Shown: positions 17,947 to 26,491, counted from the first letter of the stretch. The stretch: 55,770 nt of DNA from an uncultured Oscillospiraceae bacterium (GCA_900540535.1 UQGM01000014.1:1-55770), one strand, 5' to 3'. A program made the numbers and translations. Notes: a model not told the origin generated them from the letters alone.

Positions 17947-18921
17947 TCAGAAGTTTATTTTTTTATTTGTGGAAATGAACGTTGTTCTTTCCATTATGCT
18001 TTGTCCGCCGTGGCGTGTTCCTCGTCCGCCGTGATCAGAGGTGATTATTATAAGCCAGTCCTCTTCATCATATGTTGTACGGCTTTCAATGGCTCTGATA
18101 ACTTCCATAGCGTCATGGTCGCAGCCCTTAACCGCTTCAATATATTTGGGATTATTATTTCCGAATCCGGTTCCATGTCCGTTTTCATCAGGTCTTTCAT
18201 ATATGCACATAAGGAAATCATCGCAGTCAGGCTCGCTGACTCTGTCAATTATAATGCGGTGAAGTTCACTGTCTGTTTTGGCATTGTTGATTGTAAGATT
18301 GTAGCCTTTTTCTTTGGCAAGATCGATTTCGTTACAGTAAGTTCCTTTGTCCTTTCTGCTGAAATGACCGGGCCACAGCATATTGAAAGATACTTTAAAG
18401 CCATCATATTTTGCGGGTAAATCTATAAGCAATGACGGGCAGTCTGTGGGCTTGATAACTCCGTTTGAAACGGCTCCATGAACCTTTGCCCATTGTCCTG
18501 TAAGAATGGTTGCCCAGCCGGGAGCAGTGTCTGTATACTGTTTTGCACCTTTCGGATCGCCGCCGGCATAAGAGATATAAAGTCCGCCTTTGTTTCTCAG
18601 ATATATCACTGCACTTTCGGAGTTATCTTCGATATTTGCAAGGGAATCACAGCGAGCACCGTCAAAGCCTAAAATAATGGCTTTCTTTGTTTTTTTACCG
18701 TTTTCCGCAGGCGTCTCAAAATGTTTTGCAACCATATCATGAACTGTTGTCTGAGGAACAGCGGTATCCAAGGTGTTTTCAAAAATTGTCATCTCATTTA
18801 TGACTCTTTTTTCGGTTTCGGATTCGCTGCGTGGCAGCACCACATAAGAGATAACTGCGGCAGCTACGATAACGAGAATGCACAGAACAACAGCTATGGA
18901 AATTGTAAGTAAAAATTCCAT
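17947..18921 (-). CDS. Membrane-anchored alkaline-phosphatase-superfamily phosphodiesterase
   Basis: A 324-residue protein with an N-terminal membrane helix (about 4-29) and an extracytoplasmic domain of the nucleotide pyrophosphatase/phosphodiesterase type. Metal and catalytic motifs are visible: GFDGARCD near 86-93 (first Asp metal ligand), TDTAPGWATILTG near 125 (Thr nucleophile), DENGHGTGF and TSDHGGRGTRHGG at the C-terminus (Asp-His and His ligands). It would hydrolyse phosphodiester or sugar-phosphate bonds at the cell surface. It is the last gene of the fucose operon, 23 bases after fucU with its own AAAGGAGG site. The link to fucose metabolism is positional only; substrate unknown. 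Confidence 0.82.
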   Translation of the reverse strand: MEFLLTISIAVVLCILVIVAAAVISYVVLPRSESETEKRVINEMTIFENTLDTAVPQTTVHDMVAKHFETPAENGKKTKKAIILGFDGARCDSLANIEDNSESAVIYLRNKGGLYISYAGGDPKGAKQYTDTAPGWATILTGQWAKVHGAVSNGVIKPTDCPSLLIDLPAKYDGFKVSFNMLWPGHFSRKDKGTYCNEIDLAKEKGYNLTINNAKTDSELHRIIIDRVSEPDCDDFLMCIYERPDENGHGTGFGNNNPKYIEAVKGCDHDAMEVIRAIESRTTYDEEDWLIIITSDHGGRGTRHGGQSIMERTTFISTNKKINF

Positions 18922-18944
18922 CAGGTGAGCCTCCTTTAAAAAAG

Positions 18945-19373
18945 TTATTGTTCTTTAACTACACCTTTTTTAAGAATTACGTTAGCGTATTGAGCTTTTT
19001 CTCCTGTAGCGATAATTGCATAAGCTTTTTTGGCACGCTCATAGAATGCAAAACGCTCGAGGTATTCAATTTTTACATCGCCGTATTTTGCAATTTCAGC
19101 TTTGTATTCATCCCAGATAACAGGAACAACGGGATCGCCCGGAACAACGCTCATGAGCGCCACAGGGCTTTCTACGTACTGGTCAAGGGGGAGAAGCTTT
19201 AGCATGGCTTCAAGAACTTCCGGTACTCCGTGACCGTCACAGCGCACAAGACGCTGTGCATGGCTTGCAGCAGGGAAATTTCCGTCAGCGATGATTATTT
19301 CATCGCCATGGCCCATTTCCATCATTATTTTTAAAAGTTCAGGTGAAAGAATAGAGGGTATACCTTTAAGCAT
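18945..19373 (-). CDS. fucU: L-fucose mutarotase (RbsD/FucU family)
   Basis: A 142-residue cytoplasmic mutarotase that interconverts the alpha and beta anomers of L-fucose, feeding fucose isomerase. Family marks are the N-terminal MLKGIPSILSPELLK, the active-site His and Asp in MGHGDEIIIADGNFPA (about 20-35), and the C-terminal FYERAKKAYAIIATGE with the catalytic Tyr. It follows the GH29-tail protein by 12 bases (AAGGAG site before ATG), in an operon headed by a GH29 fucosidase, which supports the fucose rather than ribose assignment. Fucose isomerase, kinase and aldolase genes are not in the window. Confidence 0.9.
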   Translation of the reverse strand: MLKGIPSILSPELLKIMMEMGHGDEIIIADGNFPAASHAQRLVRCDGHGVPEVLEAMLKLLPLDQYVESPVALMSVVPGDPVVPVIWDEYKAEIAKYGDVKIEYLERFAFYERAKKAYAIIATGEKAQYANVILKKGVVKEQ

Positions 19374-19385
19374 ATTGAATCTCCT

Positions 19386-19916
19386 TTAGTTTTGAGTTAT
19401 AGGTGCACCGGTACCGGCGTACAGGTCAATAGGTTTATCAAATTTTATACTTATTACAGTGCACATAGGGTCAAGGTCGCCTTTTTTCAAAAACATCCAA
19501 AGAGAACCGGGACCTTCACCTAAGCCAAGACTGTTTCCTAAAGTTACGGGACGGTTATCCGGGAGCAGGGTAATGATTTTTTTCTTGTTTTTGATTCCCT
19601 TAACCATTACGGGAGTATTACAGCTGGCGAAGATGAAAAGGAAAAGTTCTTTTTTGTCCTCGGCCATAAGAGATTCGCCGGCAAACCAGTCGGTATCAAG
19701 ACCCCTAACCGTACCGGTAAAAGCTTGTGAATACTCACTTACAAATTCCGCAAATTTTTCAATCTGTTCAGGTGAGCAATTGGCAGGCAAAATAAGCTTT
19801 TCACCCTTTTGTTTTGCTCTGATTAACAGATGGATCATTTGGTCGCAGGTATAAGCCATACCTTCTTTTTCTGAAAATTCAACGGAAAAGGAAGAGAGAA
19901 TTTTTTCTGCATTCAT
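19386..19916 (-). CDS. Stand-alone protein resembling the C-terminal half of a GH29 fucosidase
   Basis: A 176-residue protein with no recognised family of its own. Residues ~23-76 (DQMIHLLIRAKQKGEKLILP, then SPEQIEKFAEFVSEY and AFTGT) line up with the end of the GH29 barrel in the neighbouring fucosidase (PEQIVRIFSEIVSMGGNLLL, LPEQENVLRRLGEFA, AIWGT). Residues ~88-170 look like the GH29 beta-sandwich tail (ELFLFIFA, VMVKGIKNKKKIITLLPD, CTVISIKFDKPIDLY). The GH29 nucleophile region is absent, so it cannot be a fucosidase itself. Its ATG lies one base after the fucosidase stop, with the ribosome site in the last fucosidase codons, so the two are translationally coupled. It may be a decayed duplicate or a partner subunit. 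Confidence 0.6.
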   Translation of the reverse strand: MNAEKILSSFSVEFSEKEGMAYTCDQMIHLLIRAKQKGEKLILPANCSPEQIEKFAEFVSEYSQAFTGTVRGLDTDWFAGESLMAEDKKELFLFIFASCNTPVMVKGIKNKKKIITLLPDNRPVTLGNSLGLGEGPGSLWMFLKKGDLDPMCTVISIKFDKPIDLYAGTGAPITQN

Positions 19917-19917
19917 T

Positions 19918-21126
19918 TTATTTTCCCTCCCTTATATCTTCATTAAAATCAACTGCAAAAACAGCAGTATCATATATGTAATTTTCCGGTGAAAGCTTTA
20001 CCCAGATTTTATCGCCGTCTTTTGAAAAAACAAGGCTTTGTTCACCGTTTACCAGTGTAACTCCCGTTACCTTTTCGGACGGTACAAAAACCGGTACGCT
20101 TTTATCTGTTGCGCCGTAGCTGAAGCAGTAGAGAGTTTTTCCGTCACGGCTTATAGTTTTTCCGCCTGAGAAAACATCTGACTCAAAAGTATCAGTTCCC
20201 CAAATGGCCTTTTCGTTGGCTCTTGCAAATTCTCCCAAGCGACGCAGAACATTCTCCTGCTCAGGAAGGATAGTTCCGTCTTCTTTTGGTCCTATGTCAA
20301 GAAGAAGGTTTCCACCCATTGAAACGATTTCAGAAAAAATTCTTACAATCTGTTCAGGGGTTTTAAAGTTCTTGTCTTTGGGCTGATATCCCCAGCTGTT
20401 ATTGATTGTCATACAGTACTCCCACGGTCCGTCAGGACGCATTGTGGGCATCTGCTGCTCGGGTGTCTCATAATCGCCGTAGCTTCCGATTCGGGAGTTT
20501 ATTACGGTTTCGGGAGATTTTTCCGTCAGCCACTGTTTAAGTCCTTTCATATCCCAGTCTGCCTGGCTGCGTTCCCAGTCGCCGTCAAACCAAAGGAGAT
20601 CTATTTTTCCATAGTTTGTAAGTATCTCTGTAAGCTGTGAACGGTGGAACTGTTTAAACATTTTCCAGTGCTTTTTGTTAAGCAGATAGGTGTCAATAAA
20701 GTATTTTACCGGATGCCAGGTTTTAGCTGTATAGTCCTTTGCAGACCAGTCGCACTGTGTAAAATAAAGACCGACTCTCAGATCGTTGTTTCTTAAAGCA
20801 TCACAGTAAGGTGCTACAAGATCACGTTTTGCAGGTGACTTTTTGACAACTGATAAATCTGAAAATTTTGTATCAAAAAGAGCAACGCCGTCATGATGTT
20901 TGGTTGTAAGAACCGCATATTTGGCTCCAGCGTCTTTAAACAGCTTTGCCCAGTATTCAGGAACATAATTTTTTGCGGTAAATCCTTTAATCTGTTTCAT
21001 GTAAGGTCTGTAACGGGTAAGTGGCGAAGAGCGGAAATACCATGATTCGGCAGTGCCTTTTACCGAATAAATACCGTAATGGATGAATATTCCCAGCTTG
21101 GCCTCTTTAAACCAGGGCTGCATCAT
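19918..21126 (-). CDS. Alpha-L-fucosidase, glycoside hydrolase family 29
   Basis: A 402-residue enzyme that releases L-fucose from glycans with retention of configuration. The catalytic barrel shows FIHYGIYS (10s), TTKHHDGVALFD (74-85) with paired His residues, and the nucleophile D181 in LLWFDGDW; a GGNLLLDIGPKEDG motif closes the barrel and a beta-sandwich tail follows. There is no signal peptide, so it works inside the cell on imported fucosylated oligosaccharides. It heads a four-gene operon with a GH29-tail protein, FucU and a phosphodiesterase. The start has AAGGAGG nine bases upstream of ATG. Confidence 0.92.
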   Translation of the reverse strand: MMQPWFKEAKLGIFIHYGIYSVKGTAESWYFRSSPLTRYRPYMKQIKGFTAKNYVPEYWAKLFKDAGAKYAVLTTKHHDGVALFDTKFSDLSVVKKSPAKRDLVAPYCDALRNNDLRVGLYFTQCDWSAKDYTAKTWHPVKYFIDTYLLNKKHWKMFKQFHRSQLTEILTNYGKIDLLWFDGDWERSQADWDMKGLKQWLTEKSPETVINSRIGSYGDYETPEQQMPTMRPDGPWEYCMTINNSWGYQPKDKNFKTPEQIVRIFSEIVSMGGNLLLDIGPKEDGTILPEQENVLRRLGEFARANEKAIWGTDTFESDVFSGGKTISRDGKTLYCFSYGATDKSVPVFVPSEKVTGVTLVNGEQSLVFSKDGDKIWVKLSPENYIYDTAVFAVDFNEDIREGK

Positions 21127-21426
21127 ATTTTTATTCCTCCTTATTAGCCCGTGAAATGTTTAATGTTTTTTGCGCTTTCTATCATAAATTTAAGAGCATT
21201 ATTATAAAATCATTAAACAAATCTTTTTACTAATTATACTACAACCTTACAAAATAGTTATTAGAAATTCAACCAATATTGAAAATTTTATATTTTGCAT
21301 ACGCAGTAAAGAAAAAGCTGCTGCAATGTGCACAAAAAACAGGCTTGCTCATCACCGCAAAGGTAATGAACAAGCCTTACTGATGCTGTTTTTGTTATGC
21401 TGTAAGTAGTTGTTATATAAGAATTA
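21127..21426. other. Intergenic region upstream of the fucose operon
   Basis: About 300 bases without a gene. It contains the terminator of the HPr-like gene at its right end and an AT-rich stretch with TATAAT-like boxes on the minus strand near 21200 that could be the fucosidase promoter, but no good -35 was found. Confidence 0.4.
21335..21376 (-). terminator. Intrinsic terminator of the Trp transporter/HPr-like operon
   Basis: Hairpin arms GGCTTGCTCATCACC and GGTAATGAACAAGCC around loop GCAA (21342-21376), followed on the minus strand by a TGTTTTTTG run. Confidence 0.88.
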
Positions 21427-21660
21427 TCACTCGGCCTTAAAAGCTTCAAGCTTTTCATAAAGTTCGGGACAATCATCGCCGTGAACAATCAGTTCTGTAT
21501 CGGCGGATTGGTCGAGGCTGAAAATTCCCATAATTGATTTAGCGTTTACAACATATCTGCCTGAAACCAAATCAAACTCATGGTTAGGATAGAGGGAAAC
21601 AAGAGAAACAAAATCTCTGATTTTTTCAATGGAATTAAGCTTCACTTTCATAGATTTCAT
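21427..21660 (-). CDS. HPr-like protein lacking the catalytic His15
   Basis: A 77-residue protein with the HPr fold: the Ser46 phosphorylation region is intact (AKSIMGIFSLD, Ser at residue 42), but the segment where HPr carries the phosphoryl-accepting His15 reads NSIEKIRDF and has no His. It therefore cannot relay phosphate in the PTS, but could be a Crh-like regulator acted on by HPr kinase and binding CcpA. The second in-frame ATG (21660) is chosen because AAAGG sits nine bases upstream. It lies 42 bases after the transporter ATPase gene with no terminator between, so it should be expressed with the Trp T-box operon. Similar His-less HPr proteins are common in Clostridia. Confidence 0.8.
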   Translation of the reverse strand: MKSMKVKLNSIEKIRDFVSLVSLYPNHEFDLVSGRYVVNAKSIMGIFSLDQSADTELIVHGDDCPELYEKLEAFKAE

Positions 21661-21702
21661 CGGTATCATCCTTTCTCGAAATTAAACATGGGCTTACTGT
21701 AA

Positions 21703-22476
21703 TCAGTTGCCGCATTCAATACTTATGCGGTTAAACTGGGCAAGGATGCTGTCTGTACCAACTGTCTGTTTTTCGTCCCCTGAAAGATCCATAACATTTT
21801 TACCCTCATGGAGCATAATAAGTCTGCTGCCGTATTCGGTGGCAAATCTCAAATTATGTGTAACCATAAGTGCGGTAAGATTCTTTTCCTTAATAATATT
21901 ATCTGTCAGTTCCATAACTCGTTCTGAGGATTTAGGGTCAAGAGCGGCTGTATGCTCGTCGAGAATAAGCATTTCAATATCTGTCATGCAGGCAATTACA
22001 AGGGCGAGAGCCTGTCGCTGACCGCCTGAGAGAGAGCCGCATTTAATATTCAGCTTGTTTTCAAGACCCATAGAGCAGGTTTCAAGAAGAGAACGGTATC
22101 TTTCAATATTCTTTTTGTTTACTGCTCTTGATAATCCGTATCCTGTTTTTTTGCTGTCCGCCAAAGCTATGTTTTCAAGTACTGTCAAGTGAGGACAAGT
22201 ACCTGTTTGTGGGTTTTGAAAAACCCTGCCTATAAACTTGGCACGCTTATGTTCAGGGGTTTTTGTAATATCCTTACCGTTAAATATTATACTACCGCTG
22301 TCAATGGGTGAAAAGCCGCAGATAATATTGAGGAGGGTAGTTTTACCCGAACCGTTTGAGCCTACTACGGAAACGAATTCCCCTTTATTTATTAAAAGAC
22401 TGTAATTATCAAAAAGTTTAAGTTCATCCTCTGTACCGGGATTAAATATTTTACCAATGTTTTTAAGCTCGAGCAT
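21703..22476 (-). CDS. ABC transporter ATP-binding protein, TrpZ-type
   Basis: A 257-residue ABC ATPase energising an amino-acid importer. Walker A is GSNGSGKTT (about 43-51 from the chosen start), the ABC signature is LSGGQRQALAL, Walker B is MLILDEHTAALD, and the switch His is in MVTHN. The start is placed at the ATG 22476 (MLELKNIGK) because GGGAGG lies seven bases upstream, rather than at 22521, which would add 15 unrelated residues. It overlaps the permease gene by 14 bases, as in coupled transporter operons. Substrate assignment to tryptophan comes from the upstream T-box. Confidence 0.9.
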   Translation of the reverse strand: MLELKNIGKIFNPGTEDELKLFDNYSLLINKGEFVSVVGSNGSGKTTLLNIICGFSPIDSGSIIFNGKDITKTPEHKRAKFIGRVFQNPQTGTCPHLTVLENIALADSKKTGYGLSRAVNKKNIERYRSLLETCSMGLENKLNIKCGSLSGGQRQALALVIACMTDIEMLILDEHTAALDPKSSERVMELTDNIIKEKNLTALMVTHNLRFATEYGSRLIMLHEGKNVMDLSGDEKQTVGTDSILAQFNRISIECGN

Positions 22477-23389
22477 ATTTGCTGCCTCCCTGTTTTTTGG
22501 AAAGTGCGCCGCTTGCAACAAGGGCTGCTGTGAATAAAACTGCCATTAAGAGTTTAAGGTATTCGGTGGGAAGACCCATTGCAAGGGCGGCTGAAAGGCA
22601 GGCTTTGTATATAATTGAACCTAAAATAACTGCCGAAGTAGCTCCCACAAATTTGAGCTTTCCGAAAAGTGATAAACCGATGATAACACATGCAAGACCT
22701 GCAACAACCATTCCGGTGCCCATCTGGAGATCAGCTGAACCCTTTTGCTGAGCTATAACTGAACCTGCAAGGGCGGCAAATCCGTTGCCCAGAGCCAGAC
22801 CTAAAATTTTCATATTGCCGGGGTTTCTTCCCATCATGGTTACATACTGATGGTTGCTGCCTGCTGCACGAAGAAGGAGTCCGGTTTTAGTTTTAAGAAA
22901 TACATCGAGGAGGATTTTGCATATAACAGCAACAATGAAGGATATCAAAACAGTTCTAAGAGCAAATCCGCCTATTGAAACGGGGATTATTTCAGCAAGA
23001 CCCGATGAAAAAATTGTAGGCGATGTAAAGAAGGAAACTATGGAGAGTCCGTCAGTGCCGCTCATAACAATTACAAGATTTATTGACAGCAGGGCGGTCA
23101 TAACCAGTATTCCGCAAAGAAGAGGACGGATTTTAAGCTTTACATTAAGCAGTCCTGTCACACAACCCGCAGCCATGCCGAGTACGAAAGAAATCAGGCA
23201 GCAAATCCAGGGATTAACTCCCTGAACAATGAGTATGCCTGTTGTAACAGCTCCCAGGGGGACTGTTCCGTCAACGGAAAGGTCGGGGAAATCAAGTATA
23301 CTGTATGTGATATAAACTCCGAGGGCAAGCACTGCATACATAAAACCCTCTTCCAAAGTTACTCGCAGAACGTTAAAAAAGATATCCAT
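22463..23389 (-). CDS. ABC transporter permease, TrpY-type
   Basis: A 308-residue integral membrane protein with about eight or nine helices, of the branched-chain-amino-acid-permease-like group used with TrpX substrate-binding proteins. The segment LDFPDLSVDGTVPLGAVTTG near the N-terminus and LALGNGFAALAGSVIAQQKG in the middle are characteristic of this family. It sits between the substrate-binding protein (40 bases upstream) and the ATPase (overlapping). Probable role: tryptophan or related indole-containing substrate import. Confidence 0.88.
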   Translation of the reverse strand: MDIFFNVLRVTLEEGFMYAVLALGVYITYSILDFPDLSVDGTVPLGAVTTGILIVQGVNPWICCLISFVLGMAAGCVTGLLNVKLKIRPLLCGILVMTALLSINLVIVMSGTDGLSIVSFFTSPTIFSSGLAEIIPVSIGGFALRTVLISFIVAVICKILLDVFLKTKTGLLLRAAGSNHQYVTMMGRNPGNMKILGLALGNGFAALAGSVIAQQKGSADLQMGTGMVVAGLACVIIGLSLFGKLKFVGATSAVILGSIIYKACLSAALAMGLPTEYLKLLMAVLFTAALVASGALSKKQGGSKYARA

Positions 23390-23429
23390 TAAAAATTACC
23401 ACACTTTCTTTTCGGGGATCGCTCTTTAT

Positions 23430-24413
23430 TTAAGATACTTTCTCGATATTGTCATATCCTGTAAGGGATACTGAGAATTTTTCAGCCACAGTAGTGTTTA
23501 TAACTGGGAATGAATCTTTAACTCTTTCAACAGGCATTGTGGAAATATCCGTACCGGAAAGAACCTTTGCTGCCATTGCTCCTGTCTGTTCTCCGAGAGC
23601 TACATAGTCAAGACTTTCAGAGGCAAGGCATCCGTTTTTAACCTGTTCTATTTCAGAGCCGTAAACGGGGATGCCGGCAGCGTTTGCTTTTTCGAGAACT
23701 GTTCCGAGATTGTCGACAACGTTATTGTCTGTGAAATTATTTATGCAGTCAACTTCACCTGCAAGCATAGCTGCTGTCTGGGGAATGTCGGCAGGGGACT
23801 GAATACCCTTTGCTACAATTTCAAAACCGTATTTGGGAGCAAGAGCCTTGATTTCTTCAAGGTGTGAAACAGAGTTTGCTTCGCTTGTTGTGTAGATTAT
23901 ACCGATTTTTTTAGCATCAGGCTGGCAGGCTCTTATGAGCTTAAGCTGTGCTTCAAGATTTAAAAGGTCGCTTGTGCCTGTGCAGTTATCGCCGGCTTTA
24001 TCCATTGAGGGAACAAGCTTTGCTGCAACGGGGTCTGATACGGCACAGAAAATTACCGGAACTCCTGTGCCTCTTGCGGCGGAGTAAGCGGCTGTTGCTG
24101 CCGGAGTAGCTATGGAAATTATAATATCGTAATTTTTAGCCACCATGTTTTTAGCTATCTGATTAGCTGTTTCGTCGCTGTTTGCAGCGTTCTGATAATC
24201 AATCTTGATGTTTTCGCCGTCTTCATATCCGGCATTCTGGAGTCCTTTTATTACACCCTCACGGCAGTTATCCAGAGACGGATGAGAAGCGTACTGAATA
24301 ATTCCTACGGTAATTGTATCTGAGCCGGAATTTGCGCCTGTGCAGGCAAAGAAAATGGAAGTGGTGAGGACAACGCAAAGAACTGCGCACAATATTTTAA
24401 TATACTTTTTCAT
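23430..24413 (-). CDS. Substrate-binding lipoprotein, TrpX-type
   Basis: A 327-residue lipoprotein: signal peptide with lipobox ending FFAC (Cys24), then a periplasmic-binding-protein fold with TVGIIQYASHPSLDN, QNAANSDETANQIAKN, and VIFCAVSDPVAAKLV, matching the ABC_sub_bind/TrpX family (type I binding protein). It captures the transported amino acid outside the cell. It is the first gene after a Trp T-box leader. In Firmicutes, trpXYZ operons under a Trp T-box are known; that prior knowledge plus the UGG specifier here supports tryptophan. Confidence 0.9.
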   Translation of the reverse strand: MKKYIKILCAVLCVVLTTSIFFACTGANSGSDTITVGIIQYASHPSLDNCREGVIKGLQNAGYEDGENIKIDYQNAANSDETANQIAKNMVAKNYDIIISIATPAATAAYSAARGTGVPVIFCAVSDPVAAKLVPSMDKAGDNCTGTSDLLNLEAQLKLIRACQPDAKKIGIIYTTSEANSVSHLEEIKALAPKYGFEIVAKGIQSPADIPQTAAMLAGEVDCINNFTDNNVVDNLGTVLEKANAAGIPVYGSEIEQVKNGCLASESLDYVALGEQTGAMAAKVLSGTDISTMPVERVKDSFPVINTTVAEKFSVSLTGYDNIEKVS

Positions 24414-24542
24414 AACATATTCTCCTGTTCATTAATGTTTTTATTGTTGTATTGGTAAGTTTTTAATTTAAGCCTTTCTTTCGCCATCGCTTTGACATAA
24501 TGAACATGTTGATAACCTCCGCAATAAACTGGATTGAAAAAT

Positions 24543-24810
24543 AAAAAAACTCCTGTCCCATAAACATGGGACAGGAGATATTCCTGCGGTACCACCCAAA
24601 TTCGTTCTGAAAAGAACGCACTCGACTACACATACTGACATATGCGCTTCCTTTATAACGGGCGAAGATCCCGTCGCACCTAATACGCAAAGCGTTTCGG
24701 ATTGCCCTCGTAAGTCCATTCAGCACAGCCGCCGTTACCGCAATCACACCACCTGCGGCTCTCTTTGAACGCCTGAAACAGCACCTACTACTCTTACTCA
24801 TCGGTTTGAA
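24543..24810 (-). ncRNA. T-box riboswitch, tryptophan specifier (UGG)
   Basis: On the minus strand all landmarks are present in order: the AGAGAG bulge (24759-24764), the GGTGTGA-type loop motif, a specifier loop with GCTGAA-TGG-ACTTAC (TGG at 24716-24718), the GAGGGCAATCCGAAA segment, the antiterminator T-box GGGTGGTACCGC (24586-24597), and a 12-bp terminator hairpin (24550-24577) with a run of T (24543-24549). TGG is the tryptophan codon, so uncharged tRNA-Trp should relieve termination and switch on the downstream ABC transporter and HPr-like gene. Confidence 0.95.
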
Positions 24811-24897
24811 CTGTTTGCTTTTTTATCATTCTATGACCGTTTTTCAAAATTGTCAATACAGTATTTAAAAAATTTTTCTATCTTTTTCAAGTTACAG

Positions 24898-24925
24898 TTG
24901 ATTTATAAAAATACAGTGATATAAT
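24898..24925 (+). promoter_or_regulatory. Predicted promoter of the potassium transporter gene
   Basis: TTGATT (24898-24903) and TATAAT (24920-24925), spacer 16 bases; divergent from the T-box leader. Confidence 0.65.
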
Positions 24926-24991
24926 CTTAAGAGCAAACGACAATATAGGATGTATTTTACATCATATATTTTACGGAGGTAATTTTTAAAA

Positions 24992-26350
24992 ATGGTAAGA
25001 AAAAAGGGAAAGGCGGCAATTCATCCTCTTTCGCCTGCAAGAATAACGGCAGGCAGTTTTTTGCTGGTTATCATAACAGGAACGCTTCTACTTATGCTTC
25101 CGTTTTCATCAAAAGGAGAGCCGCTGTCTTTTTTAACTTCGCTTTTTACAGCCACATCGGCAACATGTGTTACAGGCCTTACGCTTATTGATCCATATAC
25201 ACATCTTACTTTTTTCGGACAGCTTGTTTTGCTGTCGATGATAGAAATAGGCGGTATAGGTTTGGTAACTTTTTCCTGCTTCTTTATGATATCCATGAGG
25301 AAAAAGATGACTATGAGGAATCTGCGTCTTGTTCAGGAAAGCACAAGCTCTGATTCTCTTTATTCGACCAGAGCGCTTGTAAAACTCATAATTGTCACAA
25401 CTCTTTCAATAGAGGCAGCAGGAGCCTGTATTATGGCGACACGGCTTATACCGGCATATGGTGTACGTGGTATTTGGTATTCGATATTCACCGCTGTATC
25501 AGCATACTGTAATGCCGGATTTGACCTTTTCGGTATGGAAGGGGCTTATTCATCGGTTATATCCTATCAGAGCGATCCGGTTATACTTTGTACAATTATG
25601 GCGCTGATATTTTTAGGCGGAATCGGATTTATGGTATTTCAGGATCTTCTTGCATGGCGCAAAAGACATCACCTTATGCTTCATACAAAGGTTGTTGTTT
25701 TAATAAGCGCATTGCTTATTATTTTCGGCGGAATACTGCTTTTCTTTTGTGAATACACCAATGACGGCACAATAGGAAAGATGAATTTGTTTGATAAAAT
25801 TCTGAATTCTGTATTCCAGTCGGTGAGTGCAAGAACAGCGGGCTTTGCTTCAATAGATATAGCATCCATGCGTGATATTTCAAAGGCTATAATGATTATG
25901 CTTATGTTTATCGGAGCGGGAAGCGGCTCAACAGGCGGCGGTATCAAGGTAACCACATTTGCGGTTTTAGTAACAACGGTAGTTTCAGTTATAAGGGGAC
26001 GCAATGATACGGTAATTTTAGGCAGACGAGTACACCGTGCAATTGTATATAAATCTCTTACCATTGCAATTTTGGGTATGCTTGTAGCTGCTACAACAGC
26101 AGGCGTAATCCTGGTTACAATGCCGGAAGCATCGGGAATAGACAGTTTGTTTGAAGCGTTTTCAGCATTCGGCACTGTCGGCTTGACAGCAGGTATGACA
26201 TTGACTCTTAATACTATTTCAAAAATAGCAATTATTATGACCATGTTTGTAGGAAGAATAGGTCCTATGTGCTTTGCTCTGGCTATGATTTTAAGGCAGG
26301 ATAAGCATTCAGAAGAAATTCTTCCCGAAGGCAGAATAATGGTAGGATAA
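24992..26350 (+). CDS. TrkH/KtrB-family potassium uptake protein
   Basis: A 452-residue membrane protein with the four M1-P-M2 repeats of Trk/Ktr channels. Selectivity-filter loops are visible: TATSATCVTGLT, TAVSAYCNAGFDLF, QSVSARTAGFAS, and FSAFGTVGLTAG, the intramembrane gating loop being GAGSGSTGGGIKV. It moves K+ (often with Na+) into the cell. KtrB normally needs the RCK subunit KtrA; no ktrA is adjacent, so the regulator is elsewhere. GGAGG lies upstream of the ATG, and a strong terminator follows. Confidence 0.92.
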   Translation: MVRKKGKAAIHPLSPARITAGSFLLVIITGTLLLMLPFSSKGEPLSFLTSLFTATSATCVTGLTLIDPYTHLTFFGQLVLLSMIEIGGIGLVTFSCFFMISMRKKMTMRNLRLVQESTSSDSLYSTRALVKLIIVTTLSIEAAGACIMATRLIPAYGVRGIWYSIFTAVSAYCNAGFDLFGMEGAYSSVISYQSDPVILCTIMALIFLGGIGFMVFQDLLAWRKRHHLMLHTKVVVLISALLIIFGGILLFFCEYTNDGTIGKMNLFDKILNSVFQSVSARTAGFASIDIASMRDISKAIMIMLMFIGAGSGSTGGGIKVTTFAVLVTTVVSVIRGRNDTVILGRRVHRAIVYKSLTIAILGMLVAATTAGVILVTMPEASGIDSLFEAFSAFGTVGLTAGMTLTLNTISKIAIIMTMFVGRIGPMCFALAMILRQDKHSEEILPEGRIMVG

Positions 26351-26376
26351 CATCATATAAATTTAATACGCCTTAG

Positions 26377-26414
26377 GCAAATTCCGGCTGTAAGGAGCCG
26401 GAATTTGCTTTTTT
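26377..26414 (+). terminator. Intrinsic terminator after the potassium transporter gene
   Basis: Perfect 13-bp hairpin GCAAATTCCGGCT / AGCCGGAATTTGC followed by TTTTTT. Confidence 0.92.
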
Positions 26415-26491
26415 ATAGGAAATGTAGTAGAATTACTCAGTTAATAGATGAGCGAACGCAGATGATTAAATATAATAAAGTGGAGGATTAT

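Noticed and set aside
18001..19854. Plus-strand open frames across the fucose operon.
   Set aside because: Opposite-strand shadows of four well-supported minus-strand genes with ribosome sites and conserved motifs.
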